Assembly: GCF_947488945.1 (NCBI RefSeq)
Contig: NZ_CANLBS010000012.1
Location: forward strand, 1 to 64,000
Length of the DNA stretch: 64,000 nucleotides
Reading direction: 5' to 3'
Source: an uncultured Streptomyces sp.
Lineage (GTDB): Bacteria; Actinomycetota; Actinomycetes; Streptomycetales; Streptomycetaceae
Positions 29,961 through 40,324 of this stretch are shown here, piece after piece; position 1 is the stretch's first letter; each line of letters begins with the position of its first letter. Made by a program: the position numbers and the translations under genes. The notes under the pieces are model-generated. The model did not search any database. It saw only the letters and a list, made by a program, of their open reading frames with translations, and had not been told where the DNA came from.

Positions 29961-29964
<4 letters not shown>
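28750..29964 (-). CDS. M20 amidohydrolase (allantoate/N-carbamoyl type), possible formylglutamate hydrolase
   Basis: A 404-aa M20/M28-type metalloenzyme of the allantoate amidohydrolase and N-carbamoyl-L-amino-acid hydrolase family. Metal-binding motifs are [15 protein letters not shown] (about residue 77), [10 protein letters not shown] (about 122), ELHIEQG (about 185) and the dimer-interface [13 protein letters not shown] (about 220). It is locked between hutU and hutF by ATGA overlaps on both sides, so it must serve histidine degradation. The best guess is removal of the formyl group from N-formylglutamate in place of HutG; allantoate hydrolysis would not fit the operon. Confidence 0.88.
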
Positions 29965-31625
<1,661 letters not shown>

Positions 31626-31653
31626 GGGTGCCTCCTGGCGCATCTGTGGTATC

Positions 31654-31678
31654 TATTCAGATGGTCACATCATGAATA
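31654..31678. promoter_or_regulatory. Inverted-repeat operator before hutU
   Basis: TATTCAGAT (31654-31662), GGTCAC, ATC-A-TGAATA (31669-31678) forms an imperfect 25-base dyad with perfect TATTCA/TGAATA arms. It lies in an AT-rich patch just before hutU, where its promoter should be, so it is a good repressor site. The divergent RpiR-type protein is the nearest candidate regulator. Confidence 0.6.
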
Positions 31679-31967
31679 AGAACTAGTCAATAGGGGGCCC
31701 GAACGGGGGGTCCCCTGCTCACTCTCGCCACCGGCGGGGCGGTGACCGCCGTCCGGCGCGCCGGACGGGGTCCGAACGCCCCGGATGCCGGGACGGGTGA
31801 GGGCCGCCGAGTGCTCGGCGTCCGAGAGCCGTGCTCGTGGGCGGGGCCTGCCGGGCGGTCCTCCCGCCCGCCCGGCATAGGGTCATGCAGACTTCTCGGT
31901 CGTCGGACGCACTCCTCCCGACGTGTCGCCGGTGATGCGCCCTGCCTGCGCCTCCAGTGGTCCGCCG

Positions 31968-32022
31968 GTGACCCCCGGTGACCTCCAGAGGTGTCGGGTG
32001 ACTCGCCGTGACCCCCGGTGAC
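31968..32022. repeat. 15-bp direct repeats before the RpiR-type gene
   Basis: GTGACCCCCGGTGAC occurs at 31968-31982 and again at 32008-32022, exactly 40 bases apart, close to four helical turns. Further GGTGA half-sites surround them. They could be a tandem operator in the 478-base hutU/rpiR divergent region. No gene lies in 31626-32103. Confidence 0.5.
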
Positions 32023-32103
32023 AGTGGGCCGTCCGGCCGGGCAGGATGGCCGCACGGCGGGGCGAGAGCCCGTCGAAGAACGCAGAGGAAGAGGGAGGGC
32101 GGC

Positions 32104-32937
32104 ATGAGCGACACCCCGGCGGCACGGCTCCAGGAGCTTTTCGACGGCCACCGGCTGACGCCCACGCAGCGGCGCATCGCGCACAGCATGGTGCGCAGCG
32201 CGGCCACCGTGCCGTTCATGTCCAGCGTGGAACTGGCCGAGCTCGCGGGCGTCAGCCAGCCCTCCGTCACCCGCTTCGCCGTCGCCCTGGGGTTCGACGG
32301 CTACCCGGCGCTCCGCCGCCATCTGCGCGACGCCGCCCCCGAAGGCGCCGACCGCCCCTCCGAACTCAACGAGTACCAGCAGGCGGTAGCCGGTGAACTG
32401 GAGAACCTGCGCCGCCTCTCCGAGGTCCTCGCCGACCCCACCCCCGTCACCGAGGCCGGAAAGCTGCTCGCCGCCTCGGACCCACTGCCCGTCCTCGGCC
32501 TGCGCGCCGCGGCCTCCCAGGCGTACGGCTTCGCCTATTTCGCCGCCAAGGTGCACCCCGACGTCCGACTGCTGGACGAGGGCGGCACCATGCTCACCGA
32601 CCGCGTCGACGCCGCCGTACGCGCCGGAGCGAGCGCCCTGCTCTGCTTCGCGCTGCCCCGCCATCCGCGCGAAGTCGTCGACGCGCTGGCCCACGCCAGG
32701 GCGCGCGGCCTGACCGTCGTGACCGTCGCCGACTCCGCCTTCGCGCCGGTCGCCCGCCACAGCGACCTGCTGCTCCCCGCGGCCGTCGGCACCGGCCTCG
32801 CCTTCGACACCGCCTGTGGCCCGATGCTCCTCGGGCGCGTCCTGCTGGAAGCCATGTGCGACCACCTCCCGGACGCCCAGGCCCGGCTGGAGGAGTTCGA
32901 CGCGGGGGCGGCGGCGCGGGGGCTGTTCGTGGAGTGA
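32104..32937 (+). CDS. RpiR-family transcriptional regulator (HTH-SIS)
   Basis: A 277-aa regulator. The N-terminal HTH_6 domain (residues about 1-77) contains LAGVSQPSVTRFAVALGFDGYPALRR. The SIS sugar-phosphate-binding domain is at about 110-260 (LLAASDPLPVLGLRAAASQAYGFAYF). ATG 32104 follows GAGGGAGGGCGGC. It is divergent from hutU, as in other Streptomyces where a regulator sits beside hutU; it probably controls the operon. SIS ligands are usually phosphosugars, so its inducer in histidine metabolism is unclear. Confidence 0.9.
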   Translation: MSDTPAARLQELFDGHRLTPTQRRIAHSMVRSAATVPFMSSVELAELAGVSQPSVTRFAVALGFDGYPALRRHLRDAAPEGADRPSELNEYQQAVAGELENLRRLSEVLADPTPVTEAGKLLAASDPLPVLGLRAAASQAYGFAYFAAKVHPDVRLLDEGGTMLTDRVDAAVRAGASALLCFALPRHPREVVDALAHARARGLTVVTVADSAFAPVARHSDLLLPAAVGTGLAFDTACGPMLLGRVLLEAMCDHLPDAQARLEEFDAGAAARGLFVE

Positions 32938-33092
32938 ATGGGTCGGCGGGGATGGCGGGGCCTCGGGCAAGACCGCCCGGAACGCGGCCGGGTTGCCGGG
33001 GACGGGGGTTCCGGGGCCGGTAGTGCGGCCCCGAGGCCTGAAGCGGGGGTCCGGCGGGGGCAGGGTCCGTGGTCGGGTGCCGGGGGCGGAGT

Positions 33093-33800
33093 TCAGGAGG
33101 CGCGGCCGGAGTGCTCCGGGTCCTCTTCCCGCTCCCGGCTCTCCTCCTGCCGCCGCGCGCGCCGGCCGGACCGGACGCGCCGGGTCACCCACGCCGCGAC
33201 GGCGACGACGGCCAGCACCAGCACGGCCTTGGAGAGGAACCCCACATAGGTCTCCACCACGTGCCACTGGTCGCCGAGCAGATACCCCGCCATGACGAGG
33301 ACCGTGTTCCAGATGAGGCTGCCGGCCGTGGTCAGGGCCAGGAAGCGCGGCAGCGGCATCCGTTCGATGCCGGCCGGGACCGAGATCAGGCTCCGGAAGA
33401 CCGGCACCATCCGGCCGAAGAACACTGCCTTCGTGCCGTGCCGGGCGAACCACGTCTCGGTGCGTTCCAGGTCCGAGCTCTTCACCAGCGGCAGCCTGGC
33501 CCAGACGCGGTGCATCCGGTCGCGGCCGAGCAGGTGCCCGATCCAGTAGAGGACCGCCGCGCCGACCACCGAACCCAGCGTGGTCCAGAACAGTGCGGAG
33601 GGCAGGCTGATCGAGCCCTGTCCCGCGGCGAAGCCCGTCAGCGGCAGGATGACCTCGCTGGGCAGCGGCGGGAAGAGGTTCTCCAGCGCGATGGCCAGTC
33701 CGGCGCCGGGTCCGCCCATGGTCTCCACGAGGCTCGTCGCCCACCCGGCGAATCCACCCGCGGGCTGGTCCGGGAGGGCTTGGGCGGTCGCGAGGGCCAT
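33093..33800 (-). CDS. DedA family membrane protein
   Basis: A 235-aa inner-membrane protein of the DedA/SNARE-associated (PF09335) family. Family motifs are ENLFPPLPSEVILPLTGFAA (re-entrant loop, about residues 40-59), the Gly-rich segment LGSVVGAAVLYWIGHLLGR and FFGRMVPVFRSLISVPAG. There are about five membrane segments and a basic, Glu/Arg-rich cytoplasmic tail. DedA proteins are lipid flippase-like, needed for envelope homeostasis. The start is ATG 33800. It is not linked to neighbours. Confidence 0.93.
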   Translation of the reverse strand: MALATAQALPDQPAGGFAGWATSLVETMGGPGAGLAIALENLFPPLPSEVILPLTGFAAGQGSISLPSALFWTTLGSVVGAAVLYWIGHLLGRDRMHRVWARLPLVKSSDLERTETWFARHGTKAVFFGRMVPVFRSLISVPAGIERMPLPRFLALTTAGSLIWNTVLVMAGYLLGDQWHVVETYVGFLSKAVLVLAVVAVAAWVTRRVRSGRRARRQEESREREEDPEHSGRAS

Positions 33801-33973
33801 GCGGGTTCTCCAGACGGGCGGTCGGCGCTGAATGCGGTCGCCGTCTTCGCCTACCCCGGAGGAAGAGACTCAGGCAGCCGTCCCGGTCCACGTCGGCCGG
33901 GTGCGGAACCGACGCGGGTGACGAACGTCTTTTCTGTCTTATCGGTTGATTCTTATCCTTTCGGACGAAGGTA

Positions 33974-34008
33974 CCGGCAGATGATCTGACGGGCGGATCA
34001 TCTGCCGG
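33974..34008. repeat. Perfect 13-bp inverted repeat (orphan hairpin)
   Basis: CCGGCAGATGATC (33974-33986) is perfectly mirrored by GATCATCTGCCGG (33996-34008) with a 9-base loop. It lies in an AT-richer patch (33921-33970) upstream of both flanking genes, so it does not end either of them. It probably is the terminator or a regulatory element of a gene that has been deleted, next to the relic at 34081. Nothing else is seen in 33801-34080. Confidence 0.7.
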
Positions 34009-34080
34009 TCAGGTGGTCGTGCCGGTCGGAGGGTCGCGCCCGACGACCGGACTGCCCGACGACCGGCCAGGGGTGATCCG

Positions 34081-34350
34081 GTGACGATCTTCGCCGGCGA
34101 CGTCAACCGGCACGCGTCCTGCGCCCCGCGGGGCATGTGGACCCTGACCGACGCGGCCGCCGCCCAGGCCCCCGGCATCCAGCACGTCTACGGCAACCTG
34201 GCCGGCCCGCGGGTCACCGTGGAACCCGCGACGTACACGGACCACGACGCGGTCGTCGTGCGGACGCGGCTGCGGCGCTGGCGCGGGCGGCGTCCCGGCC
34301 CGCCGGTGCACGGCGGCTTCCGCGTTCCCCGTCTCCGGCCGACCGTGTGA
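34081..34350 (+). pseudogene. C-terminal relic of an endonuclease/exonuclease/phosphatase protein
   Basis: 89 codons begin TIFAGDVNRHASCAPRGMW and contain TYTDHDAVVVRTRLRRW. These match the GD(F/V)N and TDHD/SDHD motifs of the C-terminal part of secreted EEP-family nucleases. The N-terminal catalytic Glu and the signal peptide are missing. GTG at 34081 is just the first possible start. A deletion probably removed the front; the orphan hairpin and AT-rich patch before it may mark the junction. The next gene is another EEP protein, but the two are not similar enough to be one broken gene. Confidence 0.6.
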
Positions 34351-34462
34351 GGCGCCCCGCCCGGTGCGCCCGCCGGCACCCCGGCCCCCGCCCGTACGAT
34401 CTTCCCACTGGCGGGGGACTCCGGTCGGGGAATTCCGGGCGCGGAGCAACGGGGGCGGGGAC

Positions 34463-35512
34463 ATGACCAGGTCACACACGGGCGGGAGCGGGAGCGCGTC
34501 CCGTGCTCCCGGCGGGCGGCGGCGCGGATCCGGCCGCGGTGGGCGGAGCAGGCTGCCGGGGATGCTTTGCGCCCTGGTGCTCGCCGTGCCCGCCGCGCTG
34601 CTCCTGGTAAGGCTGACCGGGGCAGACTCCGGAACACCGCTCGCGGTGCCGCTGGCCCTCTTCCCCTGCACGGCCGCACTCGCTCTGCTGGTGCTCGTGC
34701 TGACGGCCGGCGTCCGGCGCCTGCGGTCGTGGCTCACTGCGGCCGTCGCGCTCGTGGTGGTCGCCGCACAAGCCTGGCTGCTCGTACCGAGGTTCGTACC
34801 GGACGACGTGCGGATTCCGCCCGGCACCGCGCAGTTGCGCGTGCTGACGCTCAACACCGAAGCGGGCGGGGCCGATCCCCGGGCGGTGGTGGCGCTGGTG
34901 CGCACCGCTCGGATCGACGTACTGGCCTTGGAGCAGACCCCCGCCGCGGGGCTCGCAGCGCTCGACCGGGCCGGCCTGGGCGACCTGCTGCCGCACCGCG
35001 AGGCACACCCCGAAGACGACTCCTCGATCTACTCGCGGCTGCCCCTGACCGGCGCCGGCGCCACCGACGGCGACACCGCGTGGCCCCAGACCACCGCCGG
35101 TGTGATGGTCGGCGGGCGTACCGTACGGCTCGTCGCGGTCCACACCTACTACCCGCTCGGGGACGCCGGGCGGTGGACCCGCGACCTGGACGCGCTGGCC
35201 GCCCTGGCGCGGAGGGAAGGCCCGGACACCGTGTTCCTCGGCGACTTCAACGCGACTCTGGACCACGCTCCCATGCGCCGGCTCCTCGCCGCGGGCCTCA
35301 CCGACACCCACGCCGAACTGGGCGAGGGCTGGGCCCCCACCTGGCCGGCCGGCGCGGCCCCCGTCCCGCCCCTGGTCCAGCTCGACCACGTGCTGCACGG
35401 TGACGGCCTCGCGGGCGTCTCCGTCTCCGGTCACTCCCTCCCCGGAACGGACCACCTCGGCGTCCTCGCGGTCCTCGCGGTGCTTCCCGCGAACCCGGGC
35501 GACGGAGGCTGA
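34463..35512 (+). CDS. Membrane-anchored endonuclease/exonuclease/phosphatase family protein
   Basis: A 349-aa protein. After a basic start, three hydrophobic helices span about residues 33-125 (LCALVLAVPAALLLV, PLALFPCTAALALLVLVL, AAVALVVVAAQAWLLV). The extracytoplasmic EEP domain follows: LRVLTLNTEAGG, Glu in VLALEQTP, HTYYP, FLGDFNATLDH and the final GTDHLGV with the catalytic His. ATG 34463 begins the protein; the frame is open to 34364 without family sequence. The substrate may be a nucleic acid or phospholipid; not predictable. Confidence 0.88.
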   Translation: MTRSHTGGSGSASRAPGGRRRGSGRGGRSRLPGMLCALVLAVPAALLLVRLTGADSGTPLAVPLALFPCTAALALLVLVLTAGVRRLRSWLTAAVALVVVAAQAWLLVPRFVPDDVRIPPGTAQLRVLTLNTEAGGADPRAVVALVRTARIDVLALEQTPAAGLAALDRAGLGDLLPHREAHPEDDSSIYSRLPLTGAGATDGDTAWPQTTAGVMVGGRTVRLVAVHTYYPLGDAGRWTRDLDALAALARREGPDTVFLGDFNATLDHAPMRRLLAAGLTDTHAELGEGWAPTWPAGAAPVPPLVQLDHVLHGDGLAGVSVSGHSLPGTDHLGVLAVLAVLPANPGDGG

Positions 35513-35576
35513 CGGGCGGGCGCCGGCCGGCAGGGTCCGGTGCGCCCGCAGCGCCCGGATTCCTGGGCGTCCGGGC

Positions 35577-36401
35577 CTAGTTGAGGGTGTCCGGGTCCGG
35601 TCCGGTGCGCAGGCCGCGGTCGATCGCGGCGATGGACCGCATCTCGTCGTCCGACAGGACGAAGTCGAAGACCTCGATGTTCTCGCGGATCCGCGCCGGG
35701 GTGACGGACTTCGGGATCACCACGTTGCCGAGCTGCAGGTGCCAGCGGATGACGACCTGGGCGGGCGACTTGCCGTGCCGGGCTGCGGCGGAGACGATCG
35801 CGTCCTCCCCGAGCACCGCGCCCTGTGCCAGCGGGCTCCAGGCCTCGGTGGCGATGTTCCGTCCGGCGTGCAGCGCACGCAGTGCGGCCTGCTGGAGGCC
35901 GGGGTGCAGTTCGATCTGGTTGACGGCAGGCACCAGCGAGCTGTTCGCGATCAGCCGCTCCAGGTGCGCGGGCTGGAAGTTGGAGACACCGGCGGTGCGG
36001 ACCCGGCCGTCGGCGACCAGGGTCTCCAGGGCGCGCCAGGTGTCGAGGTAGAGGTCTCGGGCCGGGGTGGGCCAGTGGATGAGGTACATGTCCACGTAGT
36101 CCAGGCCCAGTTCGGCGAGGCTGGCGTCGAAGGCCTTCAGGGCGGAGTCGTAGCCCTGGTCGGCGTTCCACAGCTTGGTGGTGATGAAGAGGTCCGCCCG
36201 TTCCACGCCGGACCGGGCGACCGCCCGGCCCACGCCTGCCTCGTTGCCGTAGACGGCGGCGGTGTCGATGGAGCGGTAACCGGCTTCGAGGGCGGCGGAG
36301 ACGGCCGCGGTGGTCTCGTCGTCCGGCACCTGGAAGACGCCGAAGCCGAGCTGGGGGATCTTGGCGCCGTTGTGGAGCGTGACGGTGGGTACGGAGGTCA
36401 T
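35577..36401 (-). CDS. Aldo/keto reductase
   Basis: A 274-aa NADPH-dependent (beta/alpha)8-barrel enzyme of the AKR5-like group. The catalytic tetrad is visible: Asp in SIDTAAVYGNE, Tyr in the same motif (about residue 53), Lys in FITTKLW and His in YLIHWP. The NADPH-binding IPKSVTPARIREN lies near residue 229. It starts at ATG 36401 and lies 56 bases behind the MFS gene, probably one operon. It could detoxify aldehydes or keto compounds exported by the transporter. Confidence 0.95.
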   Translation of the reverse strand: MTSVPTVTLHNGAKIPQLGFGVFQVPDDETTAAVSAALEAGYRSIDTAAVYGNEAGVGRAVARSGVERADLFITTKLWNADQGYDSALKAFDASLAELGLDYVDMYLIHWPTPARDLYLDTWRALETLVADGRVRTAGVSNFQPAHLERLIANSSLVPAVNQIELHPGLQQAALRALHAGRNIATEAWSPLAQGAVLGEDAIVSAAARHGKSPAQVVIRWHLQLGNVVIPKSVTPARIRENIEVFDFVLSDDEMRSIAAIDRGLRTGPDPDTLN

Positions 36402-36457
36402 GCGAGGTTCCTGACTGTGCGTGTGTGTGCGGAGTACGGGGCAGAGGGGCCGGGTCG

Positions 36458-37666
36458 TTAACCGGTGACGGCGGCCGGTTCCGGCGCCGGTGCTTCGGCG
36501 ACCGGATGGGTGGCGGCGGCACGGGAGCGGCGGTCGAGGTGGGCCGCGAGGAGGGCCAGCAGCAGCGCGGCGCCGGCGAGCGCCGCGCCGATCCAGTTCG
36601 GCGCGGTGTAGCCGAGGCCTCCGGCGATGGCCAGGCCGCCCAGCCAGGCGGCGAGCGCGTTGCCGAGGTTGAAGGCGCCGATGTTGGCGGCGGAGGCCAG
36701 GGTCGGGGCGGCCGATGCCTGGTCGAGGACCCACTTCTGCAGCGGCGGCACGGTAGAGAAGCCCAGCGCTCCGATCACCGCGAGGGTGGCGGCGGCCAGG
36801 ACCTTGTGGTGGGCGGTCACCGTGAACAGCAGCAGCACGACCGAGAGTGCGCCGAGCGAGGTGAACAGCAACGGCATCAGGGCGCGGTCGGCGAACCTGC
36901 CGCCCAGCAGGTTGCCCACGAACATGCCGAGGCCGAACAGGACGAGCAGCCAGGTGACGGCGCCCTCGGAGTAGCCGGCCACGTCGGTCATCATCGGGGT
37001 GATGTAGGTGATCGCGGCGAACACACCGCCGTAGCCGAGCACGGTCATCGCCATGGCCAGCCACACCTGGACGTTGCGGAAGGCGGCGAACTCCGTCCGG
37101 ACGCGGACGCCCTCGGGCTTGCCCGCCTCGGGGACCAGCCTGGCCACGCCGAGGAATCCGACGACACCGAGCGCGGCGACGGCGGCGAAGGTGACGCGCC
37201 AGCCGGCCGCCTGCCCGACGTAGGTCCCGAGGGGGACGCCGACGACGTTGGCGACCGTCAGACCCATGAACATCAGCGAGATGGCCGAGGCCTTCTTCTC
37301 CGGGGCGACGAGCTGTGCGGCGACGACGGAGCCGATGCCGAAGAACGCCCCGTGCGCCAGCGAGGCGACGATCCGCCCGACGAGCATGACGCCGAAGACG
37401 GGCGCCACCGCGGAAAGGGTGTTGCCGACCACGAAGAGCACCATGAGGAACATGAGCATCTTCTTGCGGGAGACACGGGTGCCCAGCACCGTCAGCAGCG
37501 GGGCGCCGAGGACGACGCCGAGCGCGTAACCGGTCACCAGCCACCCCGCGGTCGGGATGGTGACGCCGAAATCGCCTGCGACCCGGGGCAGCACGCCCAT
37601 GATCACGAACTCGGTGGTGCCGATTCCGAAGGCCCCGATGGCCAGGGCCAGGAGCGCGAGAGGCAT
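36458..37666 (-). CDS. MFS exporter (AraJ/DHA1 type)
   Basis: A 402-aa, 12-helix transporter. GIGTTEFVIMGVLPRVAGDFGV near the N-terminus and GFGIGS-like and TVANVVGVPLGTYVGQAAGWR loops (helices 4-5, exporter motif C) mark the arabinose-efflux/DHA1 family. It starts at ATG 37666 and precedes the aldo/keto reductase. Upstream (37733-37795) are dyads that may bind a regulator, though no regulator gene is adjacent. Confidence 0.93.
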   Translation of the reverse strand: MPLALLALAIGAFGIGTTEFVIMGVLPRVAGDFGVTIPTAGWLVTGYALGVVLGAPLLTVLGTRVSRKKMLMFLMVLFVVGNTLSAVAPVFGVMLVGRIVASLAHGAFFGIGSVVAAQLVAPEKKASAISLMFMGLTVANVVGVPLGTYVGQAAGWRVTFAAVAALGVVGFLGVARLVPEAGKPEGVRVRTEFAAFRNVQVWLAMAMTVLGYGGVFAAITYITPMMTDVAGYSEGAVTWLLVLFGLGMFVGNLLGGRFADRALMPLLFTSLGALSVVLLLFTVTAHHKVLAAATLAVIGALGFSTVPPLQKWVLDQASAAPTLASAANIGAFNLGNALAAWLGGLAIAGGLGYTAPNWIGAALAGAALLLALLAAHLDRRSRAAATHPVAEAPAPEPAAVTG

Positions 37667-37732
37667 GGGGAAGCCCTTCAGGGTGGGGGAGGGGGACGGG
37701 GCCCTTGCCGGGCCTTTCTGGCATCACGATAG

Positions 37733-37795
37733 TTGCAGGCGCGGGTTATATGCAAGTGGAGGTTGAATGCGCGGGGTGTATGTGTTTGCGCGCAA
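37733..37795. promoter_or_regulatory. Dyads upstream of the MFS-AKR operon
   Basis: TTGCA (37733-37737) with TGCAA (37751-37755) and the perfect palindrome TTGCGCGCAA (37786-37795) lie within 130 bases of the leftward MFS start. This strip is AT-richer than the surroundings. They are candidate operators of a MarR, HxlR or TetR-type repressor encoded elsewhere. The rest of 37667-38104 has no gene. Confidence 0.5.
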
Positions 37796-38104
37796 GCATT
37801 TCGGCCGGTCCGTCACAGCCGGAAGGGAGACTTCCGCTGGTCATCAGCCACGCGCGCCGGATGGGTCCGCCCTGGGACTTATCAGGCCGGTGGATGGCGG
37901 GGATCAGGTACATCGATGGCGCAGAGGCTAGGCAGCGTGCGCGCGAGGCCCGCATAGTCGTTCCGTCAGCGCGAAGGGGCCCGGCGGCGACGACCGGGCG
38001 TGCTTCCCGCCTCTCCGCAAGCATGCCGGGCCCGCGCCCGCTCGTCGGCGTGCCCGGAACCGTCCCGAAACCGTTCTCCGTCCCGTCCCTGCCCTGGAGT
38101 TGCC

Positions 38105-39391
38105 ATGCCCGGTTCCGCCACCCCGACGGCCGGCACCGGCCGCGCCCCCGACGCGCTGCCGGTGTCCGGCCCCGCCCATCTGCTGCGCGTGGCGCTGCTC
38201 ATGGCGGGAAGCTGCCTGCCGATCCTCGGCGCGGTGCTGATCAGCCCCGTACTGCCGAAGATCGAGGACCACTTCGCCTCCGTGGCCGGCGCCGAGGCGC
38301 TCGTGCCGCTCGTGCTCACGATCCCCGCGCTCTCGCTGGCCGTCCTCGCGCCGTTCGCCGGGCTCATCGTCGACCGCCTCGGCCGGAAGCGGCTGCTGGT
38401 CGTCGCCACCGTGCTGTACGCGGTGTTCGGCACGGCTCCGCTGTGGCTGGAGTCGCTCGGCGGAATCCTGGTGAGCCGGGTGCTCGTCGGCGTCACCGAG
38501 GCCGCGATCATGACCTGCTGCACCACGCTCATCGGCGACTACTACAGCGGCCCCCGACGCGACCGCTACCTGGCCCTCCAGACCATGTGCGCCTCCGCCT
38601 CCGCCACCGCCTTCTTCGTGCTGGGCGGCGCCGCCGGCTCGGCCGGCTGGCGGGTGCCGTTCTGGATGTACGCGGTCAGCCTCGTGCTCGCCCCGCTGAT
38701 GGCCGTCGCCCTGCCCCGCCCGGCCCGGCGCACCGCCGAACCCGTTCCCGCCGAGGCCGCCGGCGCCGCAGCCGATGCCGGGACGGCAAAGCGGAGTTTC
38801 CCCTGGCGCGCGCTGGCCACCACCTGTGCGCTCACCTTCTTCGGGGCCATGGTGTTCTACACCGTCCCGGTGGAGATGGCCTTCCTCCTGGACGACCTGG
38901 GGGTGGAGGAGACCGGGATCATCGGTCTGGCGACCGCTGCCGCCAGCGCCGCCACGGTGGCCGGCGCGATCGTCTTCTCCCGGCGCCGCAGCCCCGCCGA
39001 CCCGGTGCTGCCGCTGGTCTTCGCGGTCTGCGCGGTCGGGTTCGGCATCATGTTCCTCGCCGGGAACACGCTGGTGCTGGTGATCGGGGCGGTCGTCAAC
39101 TGCGTCGGTACGGGCTTCCTGCTGCCGTCCCTGCTGACCCGGGCCATGGGCCGCCTCGACTTCGCCGACCGCGGGCGCGGCACCGGTCTGTGGCTCGCCG
39201 CCTTCTTCGGCGGAGAGTTCGTCTGCCCGCTGGTGCTGATCGCGCTGGAAGGGGCGGCCGGAAGCCTGGCCGCGGCCGTCGGACTGCTCGGTGCGGCCTC
39301 GGCGGTCGTCGCGGTGGTGCTCCTGGCGGCCGGCCGCCGCTCCGTCGCCGCCGCGCCCCCCGTCGCCGACGCGCCCGCGACCGCGGGCTGA
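38105..39391 (+). CDS. MFS transporter
   Basis: A 428-aa, 12-helix major facilitator. Motif A appears as GLIVDRLGRKRLLVV (about residues 86-100), and VTEAAIMTCCTTLIGDYYSGPRRDRYLALQ (in part) marks helix 4-5. The central loop is Ala/Pro-rich and the C-terminal tail Ala/Pro-rich. ATG 38105 follows TGGAG. It is divergent from the MFS-AKR pair. Drug-exporter-like, but the substrate is unknown. Confidence 0.9.
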   Translation: MPGSATPTAGTGRAPDALPVSGPAHLLRVALLMAGSCLPILGAVLISPVLPKIEDHFASVAGAEALVPLVLTIPALSLAVLAPFAGLIVDRLGRKRLLVVATVLYAVFGTAPLWLESLGGILVSRVLVGVTEAAIMTCCTTLIGDYYSGPRRDRYLALQTMCASASATAFFVLGGAAGSAGWRVPFWMYAVSLVLAPLMAVALPRPARRTAEPVPAEAAGAAADAGTAKRSFPWRALATTCALTFFGAMVFYTVPVEMAFLLDDLGVEETGIIGLATAAASAATVAGAIVFSRRRSPADPVLPLVFAVCAVGFGIMFLAGNTLVLVIGAVVNCVGTGFLLPSLLTRAMGRLDFADRGRGTGLWLAAFFGGEFVCPLVLIALEGAAGSLAAAVGLLGAASAVVAVVLLAAGRRSVAAAPPVADAPATAG

Positions 39392-39695
39392 GCCCCGGTC
39401 GCCGAAACCGGCACCGACGGTTCCGCCGGCCGGGCCGGGGCCGGAGCGGCCGGTGCACGGGACGACCGGACCCGTGGTGCGGGTCCGGCCGTCCTCACCG
39501 GTGCGGGCCCCTACAGGGGCCATCGGCCCGGCGTCGATCTGTCGAGGCGGCCGGGTCGCCCTGCCGTCGGATGTTCCTCTGCCGACCGGTCCGGCAGGCA
39601 GCCGCGTGCGGGCAGCCGGACCGGAGCCGGGGTGCCGGGGAGCCGGGGGCCGAGGTGCGCGCGCCTCCGTCGCGCCGTCCGCCGCCCGTGGCCGC
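39392..39695. other. Gap without recognisable feature
   Basis: About 300 bases between two convergent genes. Frames through it are open only because of base composition. I see no protein pattern, strong hairpin or repeat. Confidence 0.6.
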
Positions 39696-40118
39696 TCAGG
39701 TGGACGCCTGGTCGTTGTCCTTGTGGGTGCCCCAGCCGTGCCAGCGGTCGATCTCGATGACGGCGGTGACGCGGGCGCGCACCTGGTCCGGGTACGGATG
39801 CCCGGTGTAGTGGGTGGAGATGCGGTCGATGTCGGCGAGACCCTCGTCGTCGCGGAGTTCGACGGCCCGGCCCAGCAGGCTCACATGGGTGTACCAGTCG
39901 TTCTCGTCCAGGACCGTGAGGGTCACCCGGGGGTCGCGGCGCAGGTGCTTCAGCCGGACCCGTCCCTCGTCCATGCTCACCAGGACGCGGCCGTCCTCCC
40001 ACAGGTACCAGGTCGGGGTGGAGACGGGCGCCCCGTCCGAGCGCAGCGTGGTGATGGTGCACGGGTTGGGCCGGGCGAGCATGGCCACGGCGTCTTCGGG
40101 CAGCGGGGGCTTGGACAC
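39696..40118 (-). CDS. PPOX-class F420/FMN-dependent oxidoreductase
   Basis: A 140-aa split-barrel protein of the pyridoxamine-5'-phosphate-oxidase superfamily, close to the F420-binding TIGR03618-like group. It shows CTITTLRSDGAPVSTPTWYLWEDGRV (in part), VRLKHLRRDPRVTLTVLD and a C-terminal RWHGWGTHKDNDQ. A GGAGGAA-like ribosome site is upstream of ATG 40118. Such enzymes reduce small quinones, bilins or unsaturated substrates; the exact one is unknown. Confidence 0.88.
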   Translation of the reverse strand: MSKPPLPEDAVAMLARPNPCTITTLRSDGAPVSTPTWYLWEDGRVLVSMDEGRVRLKHLRRDPRVTLTVLDENDWYTHVSLLGRAVELRDDEGLADIDRISTHYTGHPYPDQVRARVTAVIEIDRWHGWGTHKDNDQAST

Positions 40119-40324
40119 GGTTCCTCCAGGTGGGGGGCACAGGGCTCACGGACCGTCCGGACCGGCCCGTGACGTGATCGTAGGCGCGGGACGGCCGGTG
40201 CCGGGGCAGCCGCGGGTCGGGCGTCGCGCGCGGCGGCCGACGGATCCGCCCGGTCGCGCCCGGGCCGCCGCCGTCGCCGGGCGGGATCCGGAATGGTGTC
40301 CGGCCCGTCCGTGTTGTGGCGGAC

